A program made the translations under genes and the position numbers. Positions 50,704 to 59,787 of a stretch of 64,000 bases of DNA are shown one piece after another. Every line of letters begins with the position of its first letter. Position 1 is the stretch's first letter. The DNA is from JAMWDF01 sp964645405 (lineage in GTDB: Bacteria; Ratteibacteria; UBA8468; B48-G9; DSTR01), in assembly GCA_964645405.1 (NCBI GenBank), contig CAZYCA010000037.1, forward strand, positions 1 to 64,000, read 5' to 3'. Under the pieces are notes generated by a model, which was given only the letters and a program-made list of their open reading frames with translations, was not told where the DNA came from and did not search any database.

Positions 50704-51282
50704 ATGAGAATCTGGAGCCGGGTGGTGGCAACAATCTATATCCTGGCTGGTCTTATTCTCTGTCTGGGTATTTTGTTCCTCTGGGCGAACGAAAATCTGC
50801 TTGATACCTACCAGAAGTTTTTCACCGGTCATCTTTTCCGGCTTGGACTGGCCAGCATGGTAGTACTTCTGCTGGGAATAACATGGCTGGTGAACTGGAT
50901 AGAAATTTTCTATCGGAACAAAGCTATTACCTTTGATAACCCTGGAGGAAGAGTTAAAATCTCTCTGAAAGCTGTGGAAGAATTCATCAATTCCAGAATT
51001 CTGGGCCAGATTCCTGGAGTGAAAAGCCTGGTGGTACGAGCAGGATTAAGTTCCAGGGGTCTGGAAACCAGTATCAATTTAAAATTGATGGCTGGCGCCA
51101 ATATCCCGGAAACCTGTGCCCATATCCAGGAGATGACTAAAAACTACCTGCAGGATGTTGTAGGTGTAGAAAGAGTTGCCAGTATTGAAGTCTTTGTTTC
51201 CAGTATTATTACCAAGGAGGAGACAACCTCTCAGTCAGCTGTACCTCCGGAGGAAAGCAATGAATCAGAAAGTAGCGGTTAA
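50704..51282 (+). CDS. amaP: AmaP-like (Asp23 membrane anchor) protein
   Basis: A 192-residue protein with two membrane helices (about 7-27 and 46-66) followed by an Asp23/Gls24-like beta-alpha domain (about 75-175: VKISLKAVEEFINSRI, VGVERVASIEVFVSS). This matches the alkaline-shock membrane anchor AmaP of Gram-positive bacteria, which recruits Asp23. A separate Asp23/Gls24 protein is encoded at 62774-63127, so both partners occur in the window. A GGCAGGAGG site precedes ATG. The 3' end overlaps gmhA by 23 bases. Confidence 0.8.
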   Translation: MRIWSRVVATIYILAGLILCLGILFLWANENLLDTYQKFFTGHLFRLGLASMVVLLLGITWLVNWIEIFYRNKAITFDNPGGRVKISLKAVEEFINSRILGQIPGVKSLVVRAGLSSRGLETSINLKLMAGANIPETCAHIQEMTKNYLQDVVGVERVASIEVFVSSIITKEETTSQSAVPPEESNESESSG

Positions 51283-51850
51283 AACCATAACCGCTTCCCT
51301 CAGAGAATCCTTTCTTTTAAGGAAACTGCTCCTGAAAAAAAAGCCGGTAGAAGAAATCTGGAAGGTTGCGCAATTGCTGATAAACTGTTTGCAGAACAAC
51401 CATAAGGTGCTTGTTTGCGGAAACGGTGGTAGTGCTGCTGATTCTCAGCACTGGACAGGAGAGATGATTGGCCGTTTCAGACGAAGAAGAAATGCCTTAC
51501 CATTTCTCTCCCTGACTACCAATACTTCAGTCCTGACCAGTATCGGTAATGATGAAAGTTTTACGGACATTTTTTCCAGGCAGGTGGAAGGATTAGGACA
51601 GCCAGGCGATATCCTGATCTGTATCTCTACTTCCGGGTCTTCCGCTAATGTGCTGCAGGCAGCCTCTCAAGCGAGAAAAAAAGGACTGAAGGTTATCAGC
51701 CTGACTGGCAGGAAACCAAATCCTTTAGCCCGACTTTCTGATTTGTGTCTCTCTGTTCCTTCCAGAGATACTCCCCGTATTCAGGAAATCCATATCCTTC
51801 TGGTTCACATTCTCTGCGATTTGGTGGAAACAGCACTCAGCGGCTCATGA
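51260..51850 (+). CDS. gmhA: Sedoheptulose-7-phosphate isomerase
   Basis: A 196-residue SIS-domain enzyme. VCGNGGSAADSQHWTGEMIGRF is cut here only by name: the GNGGSAADSQH core with CISTSGSSANVL and QEIHILLVHILCDLVE gives the zinc and phosphate sites of GmhA. It makes D-glycero-D-manno-heptose 7-phosphate for the LPS inner core. The start is the ATG after CGGAGGAAA. rfaE2 follows with a 4-base overlap, confirming the heptose pathway. Confidence 0.92.
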   Translation: MNQKVAVKTITASLRESFLLRKLLLKKKPVEEIWKVAQLLINCLQNNHKVLVCGNGGSAADSQHWTGEMIGRFRRRRNALPFLSLTTNTSVLTSIGNDESFTDIFSRQVEGLGQPGDILICISTSGSSANVLQAASQARKKGLKVISLTGRKPNPLARLSDLCLSVPSRDTPRIQEIHILLVHILCDLVETALSGS

Positions 51851-52338
51851 AGATTGTTACGCTCAAAAAATTGCTTGGTCTCTTACCCCGGATGAGAGAA
51901 AAAGGGAAGAAGATTGTATTCACCAATGGTTGTTTTGACCTGTTACATCCGGGGCACATCCGCTGTCTTAAAAAAGCTAAGGAACAGGGAGATATTTTGA
52001 TTGTCGGTTTAAACTCAGACAACTCAGTAAAAAAAATAAAAGGGCCGGGCAGACCCTTTTTACCAGAAAATGAAAGAGCCCTGATGCTGGCAGCTCTGGA
52101 AGCAGTGGACTACGTTGTTGTTTTTAACGAATCAACTCCCTTAAAACTTATCAAACTTATCCAGCCTGATATTCTTGTCAAGGGAGAAGAATACCGCAAC
52201 CGTAAAGTAGTGGGCAGCTTTGTGGTGAAAAATTATGGTGGCAGGGTGGTTTTTATACCGATGGTGGCAGGATATTCCACCACCAGCATAGCAGAACGTC
52301 TTGCTCAGACTTACAAAACATCAGGAAGGCAAAAGTGA
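51847..52338 (+). CDS. rfaE2: Heptose 1-phosphate adenylyltransferase (RfaE2/HldE C-terminal type)
   Basis: A 163-residue nucleotidyltransferase. FTNGCFDLLHPGHIRCLKKAK carries the HxGH motif in its short form, and GYSTTSIAERL is the second nucleotide-binding segment. It activates heptose 1-phosphate with ATP to ADP-heptose. It is a stand-alone version without the N-terminal heptokinase domain; the kinase (RfaE1) and the phosphatase GmhB are not in this window. The ATG overlaps the gmhA stop by 4 bases. Confidence 0.92.
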   Translation: MKIVTLKKLLGLLPRMREKGKKIVFTNGCFDLLHPGHIRCLKKAKEQGDILIVGLNSDNSVKKIKGPGRPFLPENERALMLAALEAVDYVVVFNESTPLKLIKLIQPDILVKGEEYRNRKVVGSFVVKNYGGRVVFIPMVAGYSTTSIAERLAQTYKTSGRQK

Positions 52339-53357
52339 ATGAAATTTTAAGGATACTTGATGCCAGTTTCAACCGGGCAAGGGAAGGTTTAAGGGTGGTT
52401 GAGGATGGACTGCGTTTTTCTCTTAATGACCGGCCTTTAACTTTTCAGATAAAGAAACTGAGGCACGACCTTTCTAAAACTGTCTTCAGCTATCTTACTC
52501 CAGAAGATTTAAATCGCAGCCGTCAGGTACTGCTGGATAGCAGTCGCCATGATGACTTCCGCGGGGAGAAATACCGTCTCACTGAAATCATTATGAGAAA
52601 TTTAAGACGCACTGGAGAGGCTTTACGCACCATGGAAGAATATGCGAAAAACATTTCTCCAGCACTATCAAACAAAATTCATCACCTGCGGTTTAATCTT
52701 TACCAGATAGAAAAACAGGTTACCCTGAAGCTGATGAGAAAAGAGATTCCCCCACGGTGTCTGTGCGTCATATTAAATCTGAACGAAGAAAAGAAGTTCC
52801 GGTTTCTAAGTGAAAAAGTAGCAAAAGCTGGCCCGCATATGGTACAGATTAGATATAAAGGAGAGGATATCCCTTATTTCTTGAAAATGACCTGCTGGCT
52901 CCGCCAGATTCTACCTGAGGAAACATTACTTCTGGTAAATGACCGACCTGATATCTGTCTGGTAGCCCGGGCAGATGGGGTGCATCTGGGGCAGAAGGAT
53001 TTTCCTCTGCAGGCTGTTAGAATTCTTTTACCTGATAAAATTATTGGCCTTACGTGTCAGAATCTTTCCCAGGCAAAAACAGCCATTAAAAACGGCGCTG
53101 ATTACATTGCCACCGGTCCTGTTTTTCCCACTGCAGTAAAGCCAGAAAAATTACCCATCGGTCTGGAAAGATTGACAGGGCTGGTTAAAAAAGTTACTAT
53201 ACCTGTGTTAGCAATCGGAGGTATTAACGAAGATAACCTGGACAGAGTCCTGGCAACTGGTGTGAACGGAGTGGCAGTTATCTCCGCAGTTGCTGCATCT
53301 GCCCATCCAGACAAAACAATTCGGCAAATGAAAAAAACAATAGAAGGTTACCTGTAG
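52335..53357 (+). CDS. thiE: Bifunctional ThiD2-ThiE: HMP-phosphate kinase and thiamine-phosphate synthase
   Basis: A 340-residue fusion. Residues 1-135 (RILDASFNRAREGLRVVEDGLRF, RTGEALRTMEEYAK) match the ThiD2 domain, described as a monofunctional HMP-phosphate kinase; residues about 140-340 are ThiE, with VQIRYKG, LVNDRPDI, ADGVHLGQKDF, GADYIATGPVFPT and IGGINEDN. Together they would phosphorylate HMP-P and couple it to thiazole phosphate. The start is GTG, overlapping the rfaE2 stop by 4 bases. No TPP riboswitch is seen. Confidence 0.9.
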   Translation: MNEILRILDASFNRAREGLRVVEDGLRFSLNDRPLTFQIKKLRHDLSKTVFSYLTPEDLNRSRQVLLDSSRHDDFRGEKYRLTEIIMRNLRRTGEALRTMEEYAKNISPALSNKIHHLRFNLYQIEKQVTLKLMRKEIPPRCLCVILNLNEEKKFRFLSEKVAKAGPHMVQIRYKGEDIPYFLKMTCWLRQILPEETLLLVNDRPDICLVARADGVHLGQKDFPLQAVRILLPDKIIGLTCQNLSQAKTAIKNGADYIATGPVFPTAVKPEKLPIGLERLTGLVKKVTIPVLAIGGINEDNLDRVLATGVNGVAVISAVAASAHPDKTIRQMKKTIEGYL

Positions 53358-53373
53358 TGGTATTCATCCTGCT

Positions 53374-55236
53374 ATGGAAAATAAACCTGAACGCATGGTC
53401 CCGCCAAACTTCTTCAAGGGACTGATTTTCTGGTTAGTGGCTGGTATTGGCCTTCTTGTCCTGCTACATTTTTTCTCTTCTGAATCCCAGAAAGAAGAAA
53501 TAAGTTACAGCAGCTTCCGGGAGTATGTGCAGAAAGGACAACTTACCGGGACACTTAAAATCAAGGATGGCTGGGTCTACGGTAAACTTCAGGATGGCCG
53601 CTCTTTTCGGACGTTTTTCCCGGAGATTGGTCAGCTGGCGGAATTCTTAAATGAGCACCAGGTCCATTACGAAATAATGCCGGTTTCCACATTCTGGGCA
53701 AATATGGCTGTAGCCACCATACCGGTTATCCTGATATTCCTACTTCTCTGGTTTTTCATCAATCGGCAGGTTTCTTCTGAAGGAAACCGTGTTATGTCTT
53801 TTGCCAGGAGCCGGCCCGTCATACCCAGCGAGAAAAATAAGGTAACCTTTGAAGATGTCGCCGGTTGCGCAGAAGCCAAGGAAGAACTCCGGGAAATTAT
53901 TGAATTTCTCCGTGACCCTAAAAAGTTTCAGAGGCTGGGTGGAAAAATTCCTAAAGGAGTGCTGCTTATTGGTCCGCCGGGAACAGGTAAAACCCTGCTG
54001 GCTAAAGCAGTGGCAGGAGAAGCCAACGTTCCTTTTCTCAGTATGAGTGGTTCAGATTTTGTAGAAATGTTTGTGGGAGTGGGAGCAGCCAGGGTCAGGG
54101 ATCTTTTCCGGCAGGCAAAAAGAATGAGCCCGGCAATTATCTTTATTGATGAGATTGATGCTGTGGGAAGACAACGTTTTGCTGGACTGGGAGGTGGCCA
54201 TGATGAGCGGGAACAAACCCTGAATCAATTACTGGTAGAAATGGATGGATTCCAGACAGATGAAGCTGTAATCGTCATGGCAGCAACAAACAGACCTGAT
54301 GTCCTGGACCCTGCCCTTACCAGGACAGGCCGGTTTGACAGGACTGTAGTCGTTAACCTTCCGGATATTAAAGAACGGGAAGCTATCCTTAAGGTTCATA
54401 CCCGTAATAAACCTTTAGCACCTTCTGTAGATTTAGCTGTTTTAGCCAGGGGAACACCAGGTCTTTCCGGGGCTGACCTGGCTAATATTGTGAATGAGGC
54501 TGCGCTTCTGGCAGCCAAGAAGAACAAAAATGTAATTGAGGTGAGTGATTTAGAAACAGCGAAAGATAAGGTCCTTATGGGTACGGAACGAAGGAGTCTG
54601 GTCATCAGTGAGGAAGAACGCCGTATCATCGCCTATCATGAAGCTGCTCATACACTTCTCCAGAAAAACCTGCCTGAGGTTTACCCGGTGCACAAAGTCA
54701 CCATTATTCCCCGGGGTCGGGCTCTGGGACTGACCCATGTCTTTCCAGAGAAAGACCGTTTCCTCGAAAGCAACGAGTATTTCCATAATACCTTGGTGGC
54801 ACTTCTTGCTGGACGTGCTGCGGAGAAACTGGTTTTTGGACGCATGTATACAGGCAGCGAAAACGATTTGCGGATTGCCACAGAAATTGCCAGACGCATG
54901 GTCTGCGAATGGGGAATGAGTGAGAAGTTAGGTCCGGTTAGTTTTCACGAGCAGGAAGCAGTTTTCCTTGGCCGCGACCTTGTCCAGCAAAGGCAGCACA
55001 GTGAGGTTACTTCCAGGGAGATTGATGAAGAAATCCGCAAAATTCTGGAGAATGCGCAAAAAAAAGCCGAGGACTTTCTTACTGCCAGGAGAGAACAGCT
55101 GGACCTTTTAGCCCGGGCATTGTTAGAGCGGGAAACACTCAGTTCTGAAGAGATAGACGAAGTTCTTGAAACCAGGCGTGCAGGAGACAAGAATGGACCA
55201 GGTAAAGATAGAGAAGGCAGTACGGCTGTTGCTTGA
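53374..55236 (+). CDS. ftsH: ATP-dependent zinc metalloprotease FtsH
   Basis: A 620-residue membrane AAA protease of standard length. Two membrane helices (about 13-30 and 111-130) flank a periplasmic domain; the AAA module has Walker A GPPGTGKT (from residue 200), Walker B IIFIDEIDAVG and the arginine-finger region TRTGRFDR; the M41 zinc motif is HEAAH (422-426). It degrades unstable cytoplasmic and membrane proteins. The C-terminus is longer by one folE-overlapping segment of 44 bases. Confidence 0.97.
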   Translation: MENKPERMVPPNFFKGLIFWLVAGIGLLVLLHFFSSESQKEEISYSSFREYVQKGQLTGTLKIKDGWVYGKLQDGRSFRTFFPEIGQLAEFLNEHQVHYEIMPVSTFWANMAVATIPVILIFLLLWFFINRQVSSEGNRVMSFARSRPVIPSEKNKVTFEDVAGCAEAKEELREIIEFLRDPKKFQRLGGKIPKGVLLIGPPGTGKTLLAKAVAGEANVPFLSMSGSDFVEMFVGVGAARVRDLFRQAKRMSPAIIFIDEIDAVGRQRFAGLGGGHDEREQTLNQLLVEMDGFQTDEAVIVMAATNRPDVLDPALTRTGRFDRTVVVNLPDIKEREAILKVHTRNKPLAPSVDLAVLARGTPGLSGADLANIVNEAALLAAKKNKNVIEVSDLETAKDKVLMGTERRSLVISEEERRIIAYHEAAHTLLQKNLPEVYPVHKVTIIPRGRALGLTHVFPEKDRFLESNEYFHNTLVALLAGRAAEKLVFGRMYTGSENDLRIATEIARRMVCEWGMSEKLGPVSFHEQEAVFLGRDLVQQRQHSEVTSREIDEEIRKILENAQKKAEDFLTARREQLDLLARALLERETLSSEEIDEVLETRRAGDKNGPGKDREGSTAVA

Positions 55237-55756
55237 AGGTATCGGAGAAAATCCTGAGAGAAGAGGACTGAAAGAGACTCCCCGCCGGGTAGCCAGGATG
55301 TATCAGGAACTCTTCTCCGGGCTGGGGCAGAAACCAGAACAGGTTTTAGGTAAGGTTATCCATGAAGATTATAACGAACTGGTTCTGGTGAAAGATATTC
55401 CACTTTACTCCATGTGCGAACACCATCTTCTTCCTTTTACCGGCAGGGCACACGTCGCTTATCTTCCTGATGGCCGCCGGGTAGTGGGTATCAGTAAACT
55501 TGCCCGGCTGGTGGATATCTGCTCCAGACGACCCCAGGTTCAGGAAAGACTGACCACCCAGATAGTGGAAACCATTATGAAATCTTTACTTCCTCGTGGA
55601 GCCATGGTGGTGGTGGAAGCCGAACATCTGTGCATGATTATGCGTGGTATCCAGAAACCAGGAAGTAAAGTAGTCACCTCTGCTATGCGGGGTATTTTTC
55701 TAAGAGATATCAGAACCAGGACTGAGGCTCTGGAGCTGATGCTGGGAAAAAAATAA
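55193..55756 (+). CDS. folE: GTP cyclohydrolase I
   Basis: A 187-residue FolE. Zinc and catalytic residues are in SMCEHHLLPFTGRAHVAYLP, with VVGISKLARLVDI and VVVEAEHLCMIMRGIQKPGSKVVTS-type blocks (HLCM). It opens GTP to dihydroneopterin triphosphate for folate or queuosine. The start is the second in-frame ATG, inside the ftsH 3' end (44-base overlap). Its 3' end overlaps the convergent mtaB gene by 57 bases. Confidence 0.95.
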   Translation: MDQVKIEKAVRLLLEGIGENPERRGLKETPRRVARMYQELFSGLGQKPEQVLGKVIHEDYNELVLVKDIPLYSMCEHHLLPFTGRAHVAYLPDGRRVVGISKLARLVDICSRRPQVQERLTTQIVETIMKSLLPRGAMVVVEAEHLCMIMRGIQKPGSKVVTSAMRGIFLRDIRTRTEALELMLGKK

Positions 55757-56992
55757 CCGGGAAAGCTCCGGGATAGCCTTTAGCCATCCTTTCCGGTCAA
55801 GACTGCTTAACCTTACCCGAAGAAACCCGCCAGGTCTGGTTCTTTTCCCGGGCAAGCTAACCGGCAGGTAATTGGCTGTATGACCGCAGGCAAAACCATC
55901 CTTTATTTTCTCCACCAGAAGCTCCTGAGAAGTACCAACAAACTTCTTCTTCTCCTCCTGGGAAACCTGGAACGCCAGCCGGGTGAGGATGTCCCTGCGT
56001 TCTTTAATTTCCCGGGGTTTCACCTGATGGGCAAAACTGACTGCCAGACTCCCAGGCCTTCTGCTGTAAGGAAAGACATGCACCTTAATAAATCCAGTCT
56101 TTTCTATCAGGTTACAGCTTTTCTGGAAATCCTCTCTGTTCTCACCGGGAAAACCAACCAGACAATCAGTGCTCAACGTTACCCCGGGAAAAAATTCCCT
56201 GATTTTTTCCACCGTCTTTAGATACTGGCTGGCAGTATAGCCTCTTCTCATCAGCTGTAATATCCTGTCAGAACCACTCTGCAGGGGAATGTGAAAATGA
56301 GGGCAAAAATTTTCTTTTTCCCTTAAAAATCTTAGCAAACCATCATCCACATACTTTAGTTCCAGAGAGCTCAACCTTATCCTGATTCCGGAACTTTTAC
56401 TGAAAACTGCCTTCAGAAGACTGGTAAAATTTGTCCCGTTATCCTTCCCGTAGGAACCAAGGTCTATACCAGTAAGGACAATCTCCTGATAATTATTGTC
56501 TTTCAGAGTTTCTATTTCCTGCAGTATTTCTGAGACCGGACGGCTGCGACAGCGGCCTCGAACCAGCGGCACAATACAGTAGCTACAATTGTTTTCACAT
56601 CCTTCCTGAACCTTGACAAAAGCCCGGACATGGCCAGAAAAATAACTGATGGTTTTAAGCTCAGAACAGAAAGCAGGTCTGGCCGGGTCAAACTTCAGAA
56701 GAAAATCACGGTCAAAAATTAAAACTTCAGGAAATAAGACCCGCAGGAATTCCCGGTCTTTCCTCACCAGACATCCTGTTAACCAGACCTGTCGCTTTTT
56801 TAGAAGAAGCTTCCTGATTAAGCGGAAACAATCCTTTTCTGCTTTTTCTGTGACACAGCAGGTATTGATAAGAATCAGTTCTGCTTCTTCCTTCTCTGCC
56901 AGGGTATAACCTCTCCGGGCAAAACTTTCCCGGAGTAACTGGGTATCGTACTGGTTAACCTTACAACCAAAGGTAACAAAGGAAACTTTCAT
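55700..56992 (-). CDS. mtaB: tRNA t6A37 methylthiotransferase MtaB
   Basis: A 430-residue radical SAM methylthiotransferase. The N-terminal UPF0004 domain has three cysteines (FGCKVNQYDT, NTCCVTEKAE, LTGCLV); the radical SAM motif is CENNCSYC; LTGIDLGSYG is the MtaB-type form; a C-terminal TRAM-like domain follows. It converts t6A to ms2t6A at tRNA position 37. I use the ATG 4 bases after the stop of the upstream gene; a GTG 33 bases earlier would overlap that gene. The last 57 bases run antisense to folE. Confidence 0.92.
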   Translation of the reverse strand: MKVSFVTFGCKVNQYDTQLLRESFARRGYTLAEKEEAELILINTCCVTEKAEKDCFRLIRKLLLKKRQVWLTGCLVRKDREFLRVLFPEVLIFDRDFLLKFDPARPAFCSELKTISYFSGHVRAFVKVQEGCENNCSYCIVPLVRGRCRSRPVSEILQEIETLKDNNYQEIVLTGIDLGSYGKDNGTNFTSLLKAVFSKSSGIRIRLSSLELKYVDDGLLRFLREKENFCPHFHIPLQSGSDRILQLMRRGYTASQYLKTVEKIREFFPGVTLSTDCLVGFPGENREDFQKSCNLIEKTGFIKVHVFPYSRRPGSLAVSFAHQVKPREIKERRDILTRLAFQVSQEEKKKFVGTSQELLVEKIKDGFACGHTANYLPVSLPGKRTRPGGFLRVRLSSLDRKGWLKAIPELSRLFFSQHQLQSLSPGSDIS

Positions 56993-56996
56993 TTCT

Positions 56997-58040
56997 TTAA
57001 AAACCGCCCAGACAGGAAAAATCACTTAAGTAACTACCCGGACCAGCTACCGCATTTTCCAGCCTTGTGTTTGCTCCTATCATACTTCCTTTCCCTATAA
57101 AAGACTTCCTGATGCTGGCACATTCTTTAACAATCACCCGGCTAAAAAGAACCGTATCCTCCAGTACACAGTTTTCACCCAGATAAGATTCTGCTCCAAT
57201 AACAACATACCCCCTTAAAATCACGCCTGGCTTGATTAAAGCACGGCACCCAGCTGAAACCTTTCCTTCCACCACCACCTTTTCCTCAAGCTTTTCTTCC
57301 TTTGCTTCTGGCACTAAATCCCTGCCCAATCTGCCATCAAGAATATCTCTACTGGCTTTCCAGAAACTTTCTAAACTGCCGACATCAATCCAGTAGCCAT
57401 AATGAACACAACCAATAAGATTTTCTCCCTGCGCCAGAAGGTAAGGGAAACTTTCCCGCTCAATGGACACATTTTTCCCGGAAGGTATACCTGCCAGAGC
57501 CTTCTGACTTAAAACATAGACACCAGCGTTAATAGTATCAGTCACTATTTCTGCAGGTCCTGGTTTCTCTATAAAACTTTTCACTTTGCCATCACCATCC
57601 ATAACCACCAGTCCGTAAGAGGAAGGTTTTTCCACCTTGGTTAAGACAACTGTCGCACAAGCTTTTTTCTCCTGGTGTAACCTTATTACCCGCTCTAAGT
57701 TTATATCAGCAATAAAATCACCGTTGAAGACCAGAACTGGATCTCTACTTTTCAGCAGTCCTGCTGCTTTTTTAATCGCGCCGGCTGTACCGAGAGCTAT
57801 TTTTTCCAGAGAAAATTTTACCGAAAGAGAAAAACTTTTCCCTATACTGGCTATCTCGGCTAAATTAGGTTGCCCATACCTTGCTGCCAGAATTACTTCC
57901 TTAATTCCATACTTTTTCAGAAGAGCAAACTGGTAACTGATTAATGGCCGGTTAACGACAGGAAGAAGACACTTCGGTTGCTCCAGAGTAAAAGGACGAA
58001 GCCTTGTTCCCTGTCCCCCGATGAGAATAATGGTTTTCAT
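56997..58040 (-). CDS. Sugar-1-phosphate nucleotidyltransferase with left-handed beta-helix
   Basis: A 347-residue enzyme. The catalytic domain (1-235) has GGQGTRLRPFT, KCLLPVVNRP, FNGDFIADI, IEKPG and GYWIDVGSLESFWKA, as in GDP-mannose pyrophosphorylase (GMPPB/ManC) and glucose-1-phosphate transferases. The C-terminal part (about 255-347) has hexapeptide repeats of a beta-helix (GVILRGYVVIGAESYLGENC). The GDP-mannose type is the closest match by pattern, but the nucleotide cannot be fixed. It lies between tatD and mtaB on one transcript. Confidence 0.88.
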   Translation of the reverse strand: MKTIILIGGQGTRLRPFTLEQPKCLLPVVNRPLISYQFALLKKYGIKEVILAARYGQPNLAEIASIGKSFSLSVKFSLEKIALGTAGAIKKAAGLLKSRDPVLVFNGDFIADINLERVIRLHQEKKACATVVLTKVEKPSSYGLVVMDGDGKVKSFIEKPGPAEIVTDTINAGVYVLSQKALAGIPSGKNVSIERESFPYLLAQGENLIGCVHYGYWIDVGSLESFWKASRDILDGRLGRDLVPEAKEEKLEEKVVVEGKVSAGCRALIKPGVILRGYVVIGAESYLGENCVLEDTVLFSRVIVKECASIRKSFIGKGSMIGANTRLENAVAGPGSYLSDFSCLGGF

Positions 58041-58052
58041 ACCAGCCCTCCT

Positions 58053-58832
58053 TTAAAACCCTTTTTCTTTCAAACGGAAAAAATCAATAGCATTCCTGAA
58101 AAGTAAAGCAAACATTCTTTCTGGTTCCTCTTTTCTCACCGCTGCTAATGTTTCAGCAACCAGTCTTACCCTGCCTGGTTCATTCCTTTTTCCCCGGTAA
58201 GGTTCCGGGGAAAGATAAGGCGCATCAGTCTCTACCATTAAAAGGCTTTCCGGCAAATCCCTGAGAGTCTCTCTCAGATGTTCTGCAGATTTAAAAGTGA
58301 TATTTCCAGCAAGGGAACAGTAGAAACGATTTTCCCTGGCATATTCTAAGATAAGTTTGTCCCCGGAGAAACAGTGGAAAACACCAGTTCCCTGGAAATT
58401 GCTTTCCTGCAGAATCGTGACAACATCATCCTGGCTTTCTCTCTGATGAATTATAAGGGGTAGATTTAATTCGGTGGCTAAATTTATGTGGAACCGGAAA
58501 AGGTCTTTCTGAGAGGTAGCATATTGCTTCCCGTAGTGATAATCTAATCCTGTTTCACCAACAGCCACAATTTTTTCTTCTCTGGCTAACTGCTTAATCC
58601 TGTCCAGATGAGTCTCCTTAATCCGGGCTGCCTGGTGGGGATGAATACCAGCGGTGGCAAAACAGCTTTCATATCTTTCAGCCAGAGCTAAACATTTTTC
58701 CGTTGATTCCGCACCCGTACCAACATTAATGATGCAGACTACACCTTCTTCCCTGGCTTTCTCTATTACCTTTTCCCGGTCAGGTTCAAACTCCGGGAAA
58801 TCAAGGTGGCAGTGGGTATCAATGAGCATCAT
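58053..58832 (-). CDS. tatD: TatD-family metal-dependent DNase
   Basis: A 259-residue TIM-barrel hydrolase. Metal ligands are seen in DTHCHLDF (HxH), AVGETGLDYHYG (Glu), LIIHQRES (His), GVFHCFSGD (His) and MVETDAPYLSP (Asp). TatD proteins have 3'-5' exonuclease and D-tyrosyl-tRNA deacylase-related roles; the exact activity is not settled. It is 3 bases after the nadC stop in the same direction. Length is normal. Confidence 0.94.
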   Translation of the reverse strand: MMLIDTHCHLDFPEFEPDREKVIEKAREEGVVCIINVGTGAESTEKCLALAERYESCFATAGIHPHQAARIKETHLDRIKQLAREEKIVAVGETGLDYHYGKQYATSQKDLFRFHINLATELNLPLIIHQRESQDDVVTILQESNFQGTGVFHCFSGDKLILEYARENRFYCSLAGNITFKSAEHLRETLRDLPESLLMVETDAPYLSPEPYRGKRNEPGRVRLVAETLAAVRKEEPERMFALLFRNAIDFFRLKEKGF

Positions 58833-58835
58833 TTC

Positions 58836-59762
58836 TTATCCTGCAATCTTCAAAGAAAAATCAAGAGCTGCTGCAGAATGGGTAAGTCTTCCTACGGAAA
58901 CCCAGTCTAACGGCAACCTTCTGATTTTCTTTAGATTCTGGAGAGTTACCCCACCCGACCATTCCAGAATAATTCTTTTTTCTTTCTTCCTGATAATCCT
59001 GGCAAACTTCTTGACTGTTTCTGGCCTGGTATTATCAAACATGATGATATCCGCACCAGCCTGGTAGGCAATTAGAGCCTGCCGGAAACTGTTTACTTCT
59101 ACTTCCACCGGATACCTGTAGCCAAATTTTTTCCTTGCCAGCTGTACAGAAAGATTGATAGCTTTTTCCCGGGAAACATTTCTTTCTAAACTCAAAGCAG
59201 TGATATGGTTATCCTTAATCAAAATTAAATCAAAAAGGCCACACCGGTGGTTAAAACCACCCCCGATTCTTACCGCATATTTTTCTAACAATCTTAACCC
59301 AGGCGTGGTTTTTCTGGTATCTAAGATTTTTATCCTGCTACCAGCTACCTGTACAAAACAGCTGGTTAAAGTAGCAATCCCGGAAAGGTGCTGGAGAAAA
59401 TTAAGCGCGGTTCTTTCACCCAACAACATTTCCTTTACCGGTCCGCAAACTTCTGCGACCAGCTGCCCGGGTTTCACCTTCTCACCTTCTCTGACAAAAA
59501 AATGAAAATGAAATTTTCCGGAAAGAAACTGGAAAACTCTGGTAAAAAGTTGTGTTCCGCAAATTATTCCTGAACCTTTAGCAATTAACCTGGCAGAGAC
59601 AATCGGGTTGGAAAAAAATAAGCTGGCAACAGTAATATCCCCCTTTTTACCTAAATCTTCTCTTAGAGCCTGCTGGATTATCCCTTTAAGAAAACTTTCC
59701 GGCAACTTCAGTGTATTTTTCCTGCCAGACGGTCCAAAAAATCTTATTTTTTCTCTTTGCAT
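58836..59762 (-). CDS. nadC: Nicotinate-nucleotide pyrophosphorylase (carboxylating)
   Basis: A 308-residue quinolinate phosphoribosyltransferase. EDLGKKGDIT at the N-terminus, ERTALNFLQHLSGIAT, the substrate-binding KILDTRKTTPGLR, RIGGGFNHR, DNHI and VEVEVNSFRQA are all conserved. It makes nicotinate mononucleotide in de novo NAD synthesis; nadA and nadB are not in the window. The N-terminus has about 18 extra residues. A TAAAAT box 6 bases before the ATG suggests another leaderless start. Confidence 0.95.
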   Translation of the reverse strand: MQREKIRFFGPSGRKNTLKLPESFLKGIIQQALREDLGKKGDITVASLFFSNPIVSARLIAKGSGIICGTQLFTRVFQFLSGKFHFHFFVREGEKVKPGQLVAEVCGPVKEMLLGERTALNFLQHLSGIATLTSCFVQVAGSRIKILDTRKTTPGLRLLEKYAVRIGGGFNHRCGLFDLILIKDNHITALSLERNVSREKAINLSVQLARKKFGYRYPVEVEVNSFRQALIAYQAGADIIMFDNTRPETVKKFARIIRKKEKRIILEWSGGVTLQNLKKIRRLPLDWVSVGRLTHSAAALDFSLKIAG

Positions 59763-59768
59763 GAAAAC

Positions 59769-59774
59769 ATTTTA
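59769..59774 (-). promoter_or_regulatory. Candidate nadC -10 box, leaderless
   Basis: Minus strand TAAAAT, exactly 6 bases before the ATG at 59762. The -35 region falls in the T-run of the porin terminator (TTTTTT), so this promoter is less certain than the others. Confidence 0.4.
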
Positions 59775-59787
59775 AACCAGCCAAGGC

